Assembly: GCF_900454495.1 (NCBI RefSeq)
Contig: NZ_UGSI01000001.1
Span: 310,001 to 374,000 of the forward strand
DNA: 64,000 bases
Direction of reading: 5' to 3'
Source of the DNA: Paenibacillus macerans
GTDB taxonomy: Bacteria > Bacillota > Bacilli > Paenibacillales > Paenibacillaceae
Part shown: positions 17,839-26,170 of the stretch, piece after piece
Layout: each line of letters starts with the position of its first letter
Position numbering within the stretch: the stretch's first letter is position 1
Program-made: the position numbers and the translations under genes
The notes under the pieces: generated by a model
What the model saw: only the letters and a program-made list of their open reading frames with translations
Told to the model about the DNA's origin: nothing
Database searches by the model: none

Positions 17839-18885
17839 ATGAAGCCTTTTATATATGATTATACTTTGGAAGAGCTGCAGGATTGGGCGGTGAGCCAAGG
17901 AGAGCCGGCCTTTCGCGGCGGCCAGATTTTCGATTGGCTGTACGTGAAGCGCGTCGGTTCCTTCGCCGAGATGACCAACCTGTCCAAATCGCTGCGGCAG
18001 AAGCTGGACGAGCAGTTTGCTTTCGTTACGCTGCAGGAAATTACGAAGCTGGAATCCAAGGACGGTACCGTTAAATTTCTGTTCGGGCTGCATGACGACC
18101 ACGCGATCGAAACGGTCATCATGAAGCATAATTACGGCAACAGCATCTGCGTGACGACGCAGGTCGGATGCAAGGTGGGCTGCACCTTTTGCGCTTCCAC
18201 GCTCGGCGGCCTGAAACGCAACCTGACGCCCGGCGAAATCGTCGCCCAGGTTGTGCAGGCGCAGAAAATTCTCGACGCCAAAGGCGAGCGCGTCAGCAGC
18301 ATCGTTATCATGGGGACGGGCGAGCCGTTCGAAAATTATGACGCCACGATGAAATTTTTGCGGATTATGATCCACGAAAAGGGCTTGAACATCGGACAAC
18401 GGCATATTACTGTATCAACGAGCGGTATTGTGCCGAACATTTACCGGTTTGCCGACGAGAATACGCAAATCAATCTGGCGATCTCGATTCACGCGCCCAA
18501 CGATGCGCTCCGTTCCAAGCTGATGCCGGTGAACCGGCGCTTTCCGTTTGACGACGTGATGGAGGCGCTGCGCTACTATATCGCCAAAACCGGCCGCCGG
18601 ATCACCTTCGAATACGCGCTGATCGGCGGGGTCAACGACCAGCCGGAGCATGCGGAGGAATTGGCCGGCGTGATCAAAGACATGCTCTGCCATGTCAACC
18701 TGATTCCGGTCAACTACGTGCCGGAACGCAAATACGTGAGAACGTCCAGAAACGATATCTTTAATTTTCAACGGGTCTTGGCGGACAAGGGCGTCAATGT
18801 GACGATTCGCCGGGAGCAAGGCCATGATATTGCGGCGGCCTGCGGCCAACTGCGGGCAAAGCATATGGAGTCTGGTGCGAGGTGA
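17839..18885 (+). CDS. rlmN: Dual-specificity 23S rRNA/tRNA adenine-C2 methyltransferase
   Basis: A 348-residue radical-SAM enzyme methylating A2503 of 23S rRNA and A37 of some tRNAs. The 4Fe-4S motif CKVGCTFC places the cysteines at about 111, 115 and 118; MGTGEPFENY and HAPNDALR are further family motifs, and a C-terminal Cys (AACGQLR) fits the resolving cysteine. ATG 17839 has AGGAT/AGGTG upstream; GTG 17833 is a weaker in-frame alternative. Six bases separate it from prpC. Confidence 0.96.
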   Translation: MKPFIYDYTLEELQDWAVSQGEPAFRGGQIFDWLYVKRVGSFAEMTNLSKSLRQKLDEQFAFVTLQEITKLESKDGTVKFLFGLHDDHAIETVIMKHNYGNSICVTTQVGCKVGCTFCASTLGGLKRNLTPGEIVAQVVQAQKILDAKGERVSSIVIMGTGEPFENYDATMKFLRIMIHEKGLNIGQRHITVSTSGIVPNIYRFADENTQINLAISIHAPNDALRSKLMPVNRRFPFDDVMEALRYYIAKTGRRITFEYALIGGVNDQPEHAEELAGVIKDMLCHVNLIPVNYVPERKYVRTSRNDIFNFQRVLADKGVNVTIRREQGHDIAAACGQLRAKHMESGAR

Positions 18886-18891
18886 ACGAAA

Positions 18892-19665
18892 GTGATTAAG
18901 ACGGTTTATTTGAGTGATGTGGGACGAGTCCGTTCGGTTAACGAGGACTGCACCTGGGTGGACCGGCTCGAGCAAGGCTACACGCTTGGCGTCGTGGCCG
19001 ACGGAATGGGCGGCCATCAGGCCGGCGATGTCGCCAGCAGCCTGGCCGTGGAGACGATCACCCGGGATTTGGCCGGGCTGCCGGGAGGCTTGTCGGTCCG
19101 GGATTTCGGCGAGGAGCTTAGAAAAGCGATCCTCCACGCCAACGAAGTCGTGTTCCGCAAAGCGTCGGAGCATGAGGAGTACCGCAACATGGGCACCACG
19201 GTCGTGGCCGTGCTGCTGGCCGGGCGCGATGGCATGGTCGGCCATATCGGCGACAGCCGGGCGTACAAGTACCGGCGCGGGGAGATCGTCCAGCTGACCG
19301 ACGACCATTCCTTGGTCAATGAGTTGCTGAAAAGCAACCAGATCAGCGCCGAGGAGGCGAATGTCCATCCTCACCGCAATGTGGTGACCCGGGCGCTGGG
19401 CACCGACGAACAGGTCGATGTCGACATGAACCGAGTAACTTTGGAGCCTGGGGAAATCCTGCTGCTCTGCAGCGACGGGCTCAGCAATTACGTTACGCCG
19501 GAACAAATGACCCTGACGCTGGGGTTGGATGATCTTGCGCTGTACGATCGCGCCGATCGTCTGCTTCAGATGGCTTTGCATGCCGGAGGCGACGACAACA
19601 TCAGCATCGCCTTGCTGGAACAACATGAGGATGCCGGGTCAGGCACAAAGGAGTGGAATTCATGA
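18892..19665 (+). CDS. prpC: PP2C-type Ser/Thr protein phosphatase
   Basis: A 257-residue PPM phosphatase that reverses PrkC phosphorylation. Metal-binding motifs: RSVNEDC near the N-terminus, VVADGMGGHQAGDVAS, HIGDSRAYKYR, and GGDDNISIALL at the end. The start is GTG 18892 preceded by GAGGTGAACG. Its stop overlaps the kinase ATG by 4 bases, the usual phosphatase-kinase pairing in Firmicutes. Confidence 0.95.
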   Translation: MIKTVYLSDVGRVRSVNEDCTWVDRLEQGYTLGVVADGMGGHQAGDVASSLAVETITRDLAGLPGGLSVRDFGEELRKAILHANEVVFRKASEHEEYRNMGTTVVAVLLAGRDGMVGHIGDSRAYKYRRGEIVQLTDDHSLVNELLKSNQISAEEANVHPHRNVVTRALGTDEQVDVDMNRVTLEPGEILLLCSDGLSNYVTPEQMTLTLGLDDLALYDRADRLLQMALHAGGDDNISIALLEQHEDAGSGTKEWNS

Positions 19666-21842
19666 TCGGACACGAATTGGGCGGTCGTTACCAGGTTGTC
19701 GAACGAGTCGGCGGAGGCGGGATGGCGCTCGTCTATAAAGCGCAGGACATTTTGCTGAATCGCTACGTGGCCATAAAAGTGCTGCGTCAACAATTTGTGA
19801 ATGACGAGGAATTTATCCGGCGTTTCCGCCGGGAAGCGCAGTCGGCCGCATCCTTATCGCATCCGAACATCGTCAGCGTGTATGATGTCGGACAAGAAGA
19901 CGACGTTCATTATATCGTGATGGAGTTCGTGGAAGGCCAAAATTTGAATGAAATCATCAAGGAGCGGGCCCCGCTGCAAGTCGAGGAAGCCGTCCGCATC
20001 GCGTCGCAAATCGCCGACGCGCTGGATCACGCCCATCAGAATCAAATCATTCACCGCGATATTAAACCTCATAACATATTAATCGGGCGCAACGGATGGG
20101 TGAAGGTTACCGACTTCGGCATCGCCCGCGCCGTCACGTCGACAACGATTACGCAGACGGGGTCGGTGGTCGGTTCGGTGCATTATTTTTCGCCGGAGCA
20201 TGCCAAAGGGGTGGCGACCGGGGAGAAATCGGACCTGTATTCCCTGGGGATCGTGCTCTATCAGATGCTGACGGGGCGGCTTCCTTTTTTGGGCGAAAGC
20301 CCGATCAGCGTGGCGCTGAAACACCTGCAGGAGCATTTCGACGAGCCGCGGACGGTCAACCCGATGATTCCGCAAAGCGTGGAAAATATTATTTTAAAGT
20401 CGATGCGCAAAAATCCCGGGGAACGTTACCAGTCGGCGAAAGAAATGCTGCGCGACCTGGAAACCTGCCTGCTGCCGGAACGGCGGATGGAATCGAAACT
20501 GGCCTTTATTGAACATGATGATGAAGATAGCACGCGAATCATCCCGGCCATCCGCCCTCAAGCCGGGGCAAAGCCGGGAGGTTCGGCCAAGCTGACCCGG
20601 GACAATCCGCGGGAGCGGGACAATGCGGCTGCACTCGAAGAACGCCAGGTTCCGAAGAAAAAAGCTTGGGGCAAGCCGGCGTTATGGGTCGGGTTGACCT
20701 TGGTCATTCTGCTGGCGATGGCGGGCGTCGCATGGTATCTCAGCAGTCTGGTCACCGTACCGGAGGTCAGCGTACCAAGTGTCGTGAACCTGCAGGAACA
20801 GGATGCGATCGCCAAGCTTAAAGACAACGGGATCGAAGTCGGCGACATCGACCGCAAGTATAAAGATGGCTTTGCCGAAGGGGTCGTTTGGGAACAGAGC
20901 AAACCGGAAGGGATGAAGGTGAAGGAAGGCTCCACGGTCGACCTCAAGGTCAGTATTGCCAAGCCGCTGCCCAAGATGCCGACGCTGACGACGGATCGGA
21001 TGACTTACGATGAAGCCGTGAAGCAGCTGGTTGCCTTGGGGATCGACGAAGACCGCATTTCGAAAAAGGAGGAGCCCAGCGACGACAAGGAAGCGGGCCA
21101 GATCATCGGCCAAAGCCCCGACCCCGGAACGGAGTTTGATCCCGAAACGGAGGAAATCGTGCTGACGGTCAGCACGGGGCCGGAAAATGTCAAAATGCCG
21201 AACTTGGTGAACAAAACCCAGGCCGAAGCGGAAGCCGAAATTAAGAAGTGGGGGCTAAAGCTGGCCGAGGACGGCATCAAAGAGGAACCGAGCTACGAAG
21301 TCGAAGCGGGCAAGGTTACCAAGCAGTGGCCGTACGCGCCGAATGATGAAGTCCCGCCGGGCTCGCAAGTTACTTTGTTCGTCAGCACCGGTTATCCGCC
21401 GGAGGCGATCACGTATACGTATCAGGTTCCGGTCGTGCCTGCGGTGGAAGGACAGAAAAGCAAGATCAGCATCAGCTACGGGGACGCGCGCGGCGACAGT
21501 CAGCAGTGGGGTACCAAAACGATCGGCAAAGCGCAATATCTCGCCGTCGACCTCGTGCTTGCGCCCAACAAGAACGGCTACGTTTCCGTGACTCGGGACG
21601 GGGTGCTGCTGGATACCTACCAGATAAACTATATCGACGCCAAGCAGGGGACGGTGCCCGTTCCGGAGTTTCCGGCCAGCAGCTCGGAGGAGACATGGGG
21701 CGATGAGAATACGATGGACCAGGATTCGGGAGAGATCCCGGATACCGGCATGGTTCAATCGGGCAACCTGGTCTCGGCCGTGAGCGACAAGGTAAAAGGT
21801 AAAGGCAAAGGCAACGGTAAGGGGAACAAGCATGGACATTAA
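19662..21842 (+). CDS. prkC: PASTA-domain Ser/Thr protein kinase
   Basis: A 726-residue membrane kinase sensing muropeptides/lipid II in relatives. Kinase domain at residues 1-270: Gly-rich loop VGGGGMALV, Lys39, catalytic HRDIKPHN (about 131-138), DFG in VTDFGIA. A single transmembrane helix spans about 340-362. Three extracellular PASTA repeats follow (about 365-570), then a region of about 140 residues with no recognised domain. The C-terminus ends in an unusual Lys/Gly-rich tail (KGKGKGNGKGNKHGH) that would lie outside the membrane. The start overlaps prpC with AAGGAG upstream. Confidence 0.95.
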   Translation: MIGHELGGRYQVVERVGGGGMALVYKAQDILLNRYVAIKVLRQQFVNDEEFIRRFRREAQSAASLSHPNIVSVYDVGQEDDVHYIVMEFVEGQNLNEIIKERAPLQVEEAVRIASQIADALDHAHQNQIIHRDIKPHNILIGRNGWVKVTDFGIARAVTSTTITQTGSVVGSVHYFSPEHAKGVATGEKSDLYSLGIVLYQMLTGRLPFLGESPISVALKHLQEHFDEPRTVNPMIPQSVENIILKSMRKNPGERYQSAKEMLRDLETCLLPERRMESKLAFIEHDDEDSTRIIPAIRPQAGAKPGGSAKLTRDNPRERDNAAALEERQVPKKKAWGKPALWVGLTLVILLAMAGVAWYLSSLVTVPEVSVPSVVNLQEQDAIAKLKDNGIEVGDIDRKYKDGFAEGVVWEQSKPEGMKVKEGSTVDLKVSIAKPLPKMPTLTTDRMTYDEAVKQLVALGIDEDRISKKEEPSDDKEAGQIIGQSPDPGTEFDPETEEIVLTVSTGPENVKMPNLVNKTQAEAEAEIKKWGLKLAEDGIKEEPSYEVEAGKVTKQWPYAPNDEVPPGSQVTLFVSTGYPPEAITYTYQVPVVPAVEGQKSKISISYGDARGDSQQWGTKTIGKAQYLAVDLVLAPNKNGYVSVTRDGVLLDTYQINYIDAKQGTVPVPEFPASSSEETWGDENTMDQDSGEIPDTGMVQSGNLVSAVSDKVKGKGKGNGKGNKHGH

Positions 21843-21875
21843 GGCAAACCGAGATGAAAGCGAGGCCTGCATTTT

Positions 21876-22778
21876 ATGCCGGAAGGCTTAATCGTGAAGG
21901 CATTAAGCGGATATTACTACGTAAAGCCCGCCCTAGCGGCTGCGGAAGGTAACGTGCAGTGCCGGGGCCGGGGCATCTTTAAAAAAAAGGGAGTTACTCC
22001 GCTCGTCGGGGACCGTGTTATTTATACCCCGACGGAAAACGGAGAAGGCACGGTGGACGAAATTTTGCCGCGTGAGACCGAGCTGATCCGTCCGCCGATC
22101 GCCAACGCCAAGCTGGCGGTGCTGCTGTTCTCTCTGCGGGAACCCGACCTCAATCTGCAGCTTTTGGACAAGTTCCTGGTGCATATCGAGCATGCCGGAC
22201 TTAAGACGCTGATTTGCCTGACCAAAGGCGATTTGCTGGACGAAGAGGAAGATGAAGCAGCGGAGAGCCTCCTCCGGGTGCAAAAGCTTTACCGCTCGAT
22301 CGGTTATGAGGTGATCGTCACGAGCTCCGCCACCGGCGCCGGGACGGGGGAAGTCAAAGCGCGGCTCGCCGGCGAGATCAGCGTGTTCTCCGGGCAGTCG
22401 GGCGTCGGCAAATCGTCGCTGCTGAACGCGATGCTGGGGCTTTCGCTGGAAACGAGCGAAATCAGCCTGAAGCTGGGCCGCGGCCGCCATACGACCCGCC
22501 ATGTGGAGCTGATCGAGCTGGAAAACGGCGGGTACGTGGCCGATACGCCGGGTTTCAGCCAGCTTGACTTCCTTGAGCTTGGCGTCGAAGAGCTGTCCGG
22601 CTGCTTCCGCGAGTTTGCGGAATACGCCGAAGCCTGCAAATTCCGGGGCTGCAGCCATTTGCACGAGCCGGGCTGCAAGGTTAGGGAAGCGGCGGACCGG
22701 GGAGTCATCGCTGCGAGCCGCTACGAGCATTACGTGCAGTTCCAGGAAGAAATGAAAGAGAAAAAACGGAGGTATTAG
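21876..22778 (+). CDS. rsgA: Ribosome small subunit-dependent GTPase A
   Basis: A 300-residue circularly permuted GTPase for late 30S maturation. N-terminal OB fold; the G motifs appear in permuted order: G4 (TKGDLL), then G1 GQSGVGKSS, then G3 DTPGFSQ. A C-terminal zinc-binding region has CKFRGCSHLHEPGCKV. It corresponds to B. subtilis CpgA/YloQ, which lies next to prkC and is a PrkC substrate. ATG 21876 is 33 bases after prkC. Confidence 0.96.
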   Translation: MPEGLIVKALSGYYYVKPALAAAEGNVQCRGRGIFKKKGVTPLVGDRVIYTPTENGEGTVDEILPRETELIRPPIANAKLAVLLFSLREPDLNLQLLDKFLVHIEHAGLKTLICLTKGDLLDEEEDEAAESLLRVQKLYRSIGYEVIVTSSATGAGTGEVKARLAGEISVFSGQSGVGKSSLLNAMLGLSLETSEISLKLGRGRHTTRHVELIELENGGYVADTPGFSQLDFLELGVEELSGCFREFAEYAEACKFRGCSHLHEPGCKVREAADRGVIAASRYEHYVQFQEEMKEKKRRY

Positions 22779-22782
22779 CCGC

Positions 22783-23454
22783 ATGAATCCAATTTACATT
22801 GCGCCGTCGATTTTGTCGGCGGATTTCGCCAAGCTGGGCGAAGAGGTCGCCGATGTGGAGCGGGGGGGAGCCGACTGGCTGCATGTCGACGTGATGGACG
22901 GGCATTTCGTGCCGAATCTCACGTTTGGTCCGCTTGTCATGGGAGCGATCGCGCCGCTGACGAAGCTGCCGCTGGACGTCCATTTAATGATCGAGAAGCC
23001 GGAGGAATACGTTCCCGCGTTCGCCAAATCGGGCGCTCATCTCATTACCGTTCACGCCGAGGCCTGCGTTCATCTGCACCGCGTGCTGCACCTGATCAAA
23101 GAGCAAGGCGTCAAGGCGGGGGTCGCGATCAATCCGGCGACGCCGGCTTCGGCGGTCCACGAGGTGCTGGAGGACGTTGATCTCGTGCTGGTGATGACCG
23201 TAAACCCGGGATTTGGCGGGCAGGCGTTCATTCCGGGAACGCTGAGCAAAATCCGCCAGCTGAAAGCATGGAAAGACGAGCTTGGCCTAACGGATTTGCG
23301 GCTCGAGGTGGATGGCGGCATTTCCGCAGCGACGGCGCCGCTCGTCGTGGAAGCGGGGGCGGATGTGCTCGTTGCCGGCAACGCGGTGTTTGGCCAAGCC
23401 GACCGCCGCAGGGCGATCGGAGAAATCCGGGAGAGCCTGGCCGGTTTGGAATAG
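22783..23454 (+). CDS. rpe: Ribulose-phosphate 3-epimerase
   Basis: A 223-residue TIM barrel interconverting ribulose-5-P and xylulose-5-P. APSILSADFAKLGEEV, HVDVMDGHFVPNLTFGP (metal ligands), MTVNPGFGGQ and EVDGGI are all present. It follows rsgA by 4 bases and ends at a strong terminator. In B. subtilis a thiamine pyrophosphokinase gene follows; it is absent here. Confidence 0.97.
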   Translation: MNPIYIAPSILSADFAKLGEEVADVERGGADWLHVDVMDGHFVPNLTFGPLVMGAIAPLTKLPLDVHLMIEKPEEYVPAFAKSGAHLITVHAEACVHLHRVLHLIKEQGVKAGVAINPATPASAVHEVLEDVDLVLVMTVNPGFGGQAFIPGTLSKIRQLKAWKDELGLTDLRLEVDGGISAATAPLVVEAGADVLVAGNAVFGQADRRRAIGEIRESLAGLE

Positions 23455-23478
23455 GCGCCAAAAGATGCGCATACAATG

Positions 23479-23515
23479 GGTTACATGAGCAGGGTTCTCA
23501 TGTAACCTTTTTTTT
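23479..23515 (+). terminator. Strong intrinsic terminator after rpe
   Basis: Perfect 11-base-pair stem GGTTACATGAG / CTCATGTAACC with a 7-base loop, followed by eight T. Confidence 0.93.
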
Positions 23516-23591
23516 GTGGCGGGAATACACGGGTAAATGAAATTGAACATAGAATATGGGTGAGCATGAGCACGATTGGGGAGGGTGAACG

Positions 23592-23672
23592 ATGAAATTT
23601 TACACATTCAAGCTGCCTAAGTTTTTGGGAGGATTCGTCAAAGCCGTTCTAAATACGTTTCACAAAAACTAG
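23592..23672 (+). CDS. spoVM: Stage V sporulation protein M (26 residues)
   Basis: ATG 23592 to TAG 23670-23672 encodes a 26-residue amphipathic helix starting MKFYTFKLPKFLGGFVKAV, nearly the B. subtilis SpoVM sequence (from memory MKFYTIKLPKFLGG...). SpoVM binds the convex surface of the forespore membrane, anchors SpoIVA and inhibits FtsH. RBS GGGGAGGGTG lies just upstream. It is too short for most gene finders. Its position between rpe and rpmB is the syntenic one. A SigE promoter is expected in mother cells; I could not make out a convincing one. Confidence 0.95.
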   Translation: MKFYTFKLPKFLGGFVKAVLNTFHKN

Positions 23673-23810
23673 GCGGCTGCAGGCCGCCTGAGGAGCGAAG
23701 GGCCCGCCCCTAGCGGTTCCCGCCTGCCATTCACGAAAGGGCCCTTTGGCTGACGTGGCTTTGACCGGTACCGGTTGTTACCCGAGACTTCCAGGCAAAA
23801 AAACGCATGA
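23673..23810. other. Hairpin-rich spacer downstream of spoVM
   Basis: Two inverted repeats: AGGCGGC/GCCGCCT immediately at the spoVM stop (23671-23689) and GAAGGGCCC/GGGCCCTTT (about 23697-23747). Neither has a T tract, so they may protect the mRNA 3' end rather than terminate. Confidence 0.5.
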
Positions 23811-23840
23811 AAAAAGCACCTCCATAAAAAGGTGCTTTTT
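23811..23840 (-). terminator. Bidirectional terminator between spoVM and rpmB
   Basis: AAAAAGCACC ... GGTGCTTTTT, a symmetric stem flanked by A and T runs, so it can serve rpmB on the reverse strand and spoVM on the forward strand. Confidence 0.88.
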
Positions 23841-23862
23841 GTCTATATGTCCCGTCCCGAGA

Positions 23863-24051
23863 TTACACGCGGGTCACTTTACCGGATTTCAAAGCCCGAG
23901 TGCTGACGTATACGCGTTTCGGTTTACCGTCTACCAAGATCCGGACCTTTTGCACGTTTACGCCCCAAGAGCGCCGATTGCGATTGTTTGCGTGAGATAC
24001 ATGGTTACCGCTGCCTGGCTTCTTGCCAGTCACATAACATTTGCGAGCCAT
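23863..24051 (-). CDS. rpmB: Ribosomal protein L28
   Basis: A 62-residue 50S protein: MARKCYVTGKKPGSGNHVSHA followed by the NNRNRRSW motif and a basic C-terminus ending GKVTRV. Only one Cys is present, so it looks like the zinc-free form. RBS AGGAGGTG precedes the start. In B. subtilis rpmB is also opposite in direction to its neighbours at this site. Confidence 0.97.
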   Translation of the reverse strand: MARKCYVTGKKPGSGNHVSHANNRNRRSWGVNVQKVRILVDGKPKRVYVSTRALKSGKVTRV

Positions 24052-24134
24052 TCATTACACCTCCTGTTCCAGGTACACCTGTCTTGAAAATAACGGTTTG
24101 ATTTCTCATGGACCGCATAAAACAATACTTATAT

Positions 24135-24164
24135 ATAATATCACAGCAAAAAAAGCTGCGTCAA
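24135..24164 (-). promoter_or_regulatory. SigA promoter for rpmB
   Basis: On the reverse strand: TTGACG, an 18-base spacer, TATTAT. The spacer contains the inverted pair CAGC/GCTG. It lies 84 bases upstream of the rpmB start codon. Confidence 0.7.
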
Positions 24165-24177
24165 CAGATCGTTAAAG

Positions 24178-24206
24178 TTTATTTCTACGTGTTCTTATAG
24201 TACAAT
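24178..24206 (+). promoter_or_regulatory. Candidate SigA promoter for the DAK gene
   Basis: TTTATT, 17 bases, TACAAT. It is divergent from the rpmB promoter in the 302-base gap. About 140 bases of leader follow, in which I see no recognisable riboswitch. Confidence 0.5.
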
Positions 24207-24353
24207 ATGGTTTAGTCCATAATAATTTCATCATCTTTTATATTATTGCTTTTTGCGAGATAGTTGGACCCGGGGCCGGCCGGATCGAGGCCGTTTTATG
24301 CGATTGCCCGCAGTCCAAGCGTACGTGGATCAAGCTAGGAAGGGGAATTCTCA

Positions 24354-26123
24354 TTGAGTAAGCGTTCTTTAAATGGAACTGATTTTACCGCCATGGTGTT
24401 GGCCGGTGCAAAGCGGCTGTCGGAGCATGCGGAGCACGTCAATTCCCTGAACGTATTCCCGGTTCCCGACGGGGACACCGGTACGAATATGAATTTGACG
24501 ATGACGGCTGGCGTAACCGAATTGCAGAATAACGGAAGCGGAGGTGTCGGCAGCAGAGCGGGAACCTTGTCCAAAGGTTTGCTCATGGGCGCCCGCGGGA
24601 ACTCCGGCGTTATCTTGTCCCAGTTGTTCCGCGGTTTCAGCCGCCATGTCGCTTCGTTGGAGGAACTGAATCCGATTCAATTCGCCTCCGCCCTGCAAAG
24701 CGGCGTGGATACCGCTTATAAAGCGGTAGTGAAGCCGGTGGAGGGAACGATTTTGACGGTGGCGAAGGAAGCGGCCAAACACGCGGTTTTTTACGCGAGA
24801 AGAACTCATGATATCACGGAGCTGATGGGCGAGGTGCTGGCCAAAGCCAAGGAAGCTCTTGCCGGTACGCCGGAATTGCTGCCCGTGCTGAAACAGGTTG
24901 GCGTCGTCGATTCGGGCGGTCAAGGACTTGTGTATATTTATGAAGGATTTATGGAATGGCTGTCCGGTGAAGGCGCGGCTGAAGCCTGGCCGGGACAAGC
25001 TCCGCTTAAGCCCGCGGCTCCGGAAATCCTCCAGCCTGCTCCGGCGGCTGCGGTGCATGCGCCCGCGCCGGCCCAAGCCAAGCTGGAAACCGAGGATATC
25101 GAGTTTTTATACGATATGGAATTTTTTATCAACCGCAAGCTTGGCGGCGTGCAGGGGGCCGTTTTTGACGAGGAGAAGTTCCGGAAAGCGCTGTCGCTGA
25201 ATGGGGATTCCATTATTGTGATCGCCGACGACGAGATTATTAAGGTGCATGTCCATTCCAAAACGCCGGGCGATGTGCTTAATTTGGCGCTGCAGTACGG
25301 CGAAATAACGCAGATCCATATTTTGAACATGCGGGAGCAGCATCGCGAATTGCTCACCGCGGGCATGGACGCCGCTCCGATGCCGGAGCTGTTCGCCGAC
25401 ATTCCGGCGGAAACGCTGCGGCCGGCGGACCCGGCCGAATTGCCGGCCGATGAGCTGGCGCCTTACGGATTTATCGCCGTCGCTTCGGGGCAAGGCATTG
25501 CCGATATTTTCACCAGCTTGGGCGTTGACGTCGTTTTGTCCGGCGGACAGACGATGAATCCGAGCACGGAGGACTTCGTGAAAGCGATCGAGTCCATTTC
25601 GGCCCAGCACGTGTTCGTGCTTCCGAACAATTCGAACATTATTTTGGCGGCGCAGCAGGCCCGCGACCTGCTTGAAGGGGAACGCAACGTCATCGTTGTT
25701 CCGAGCAAGAGCATTCCGCAGGGTATTGCGGCGGCGTTCGCTTTCCAGGAGGAAGAGAACGTAGAGGTCAACGAATCGAATATGCTGAGCGCGGTGCAGC
25801 ATGTAAAAACGGGGCAGGTGACTTATGCCGTTCGCGATACGATGTTTGACGATCTGAAAATTACGGCCGGGCATTACATCGGGATTGCGGACGCGAAAAT
25901 CGTAGCTACGGAAGAGGGGCTGTTGGAAACCTGCCAGGGGCTGCTGGACAAAATGCTGGCCGGCGGCGATGAAATCGTCACCGTCCTGGCGGGCGAGGAA
26001 GCCGAGGAAGAAATGACGGACCGGCTCGTGGCCTGGCTGCAAGACAAGTATCCGGATGTCGAAGTGGAGGTTCACTCCGGCGGGCAACCGATCTACTACT
26101 ATCTGTTTTCGGTGGAATCCTGA
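24354..26123 (+). CDS. DAK-domain fatty acid kinase, FakA/YloV-like
   Basis: A 589-residue protein with the N-terminal DAK2 domain (VFPVPDGDTGTNMNLTM metal/ATP site, MGARGNSGVILSQLFRG, VVDSGGQGLVYIYEG) and a C-terminal EDD/DegV-like half (VASGQGI, VLSGGQTMNPSTEDF). In Firmicutes FakA phosphorylates fatty acids held by FakB proteins so that exogenous fatty acids enter phospholipid synthesis. The start is TTG 24354 with GGAAGGGG upstream. A linker rich in Ala/Pro (about 210-245) joins the halves. The next gene is a DegV/FakB protein, which supports the role. The Asp23/YloU gene that precedes yloV in B. subtilis is not here. Confidence 0.9.
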   Translation: MSKRSLNGTDFTAMVLAGAKRLSEHAEHVNSLNVFPVPDGDTGTNMNLTMTAGVTELQNNGSGGVGSRAGTLSKGLLMGARGNSGVILSQLFRGFSRHVASLEELNPIQFASALQSGVDTAYKAVVKPVEGTILTVAKEAAKHAVFYARRTHDITELMGEVLAKAKEALAGTPELLPVLKQVGVVDSGGQGLVYIYEGFMEWLSGEGAAEAWPGQAPLKPAAPEILQPAPAAAVHAPAPAQAKLETEDIEFLYDMEFFINRKLGGVQGAVFDEEKFRKALSLNGDSIIVIADDEIIKVHVHSKTPGDVLNLALQYGEITQIHILNMREQHRELLTAGMDAAPMPELFADIPAETLRPADPAELPADELAPYGFIAVASGQGIADIFTSLGVDVVLSGGQTMNPSTEDFVKAIESISAQHVFVLPNNSNIILAAQQARDLLEGERNVIVVPSKSIPQGIAAAFAFQEEENVEVNESNMLSAVQHVKTGQVTYAVRDTMFDDLKITAGHYIGIADAKIVATEEGLLETCQGLLDKMLAGGDEIVTVLAGEEAEEEMTDRLVAWLQDKYPDVEVEVHSGGQPIYYYLFSVES

Positions 26124-26170
26124 CGGGCGCAGGAAAGAAAGCGGACGATAGAGGAAAGGGGGAGAACCTT

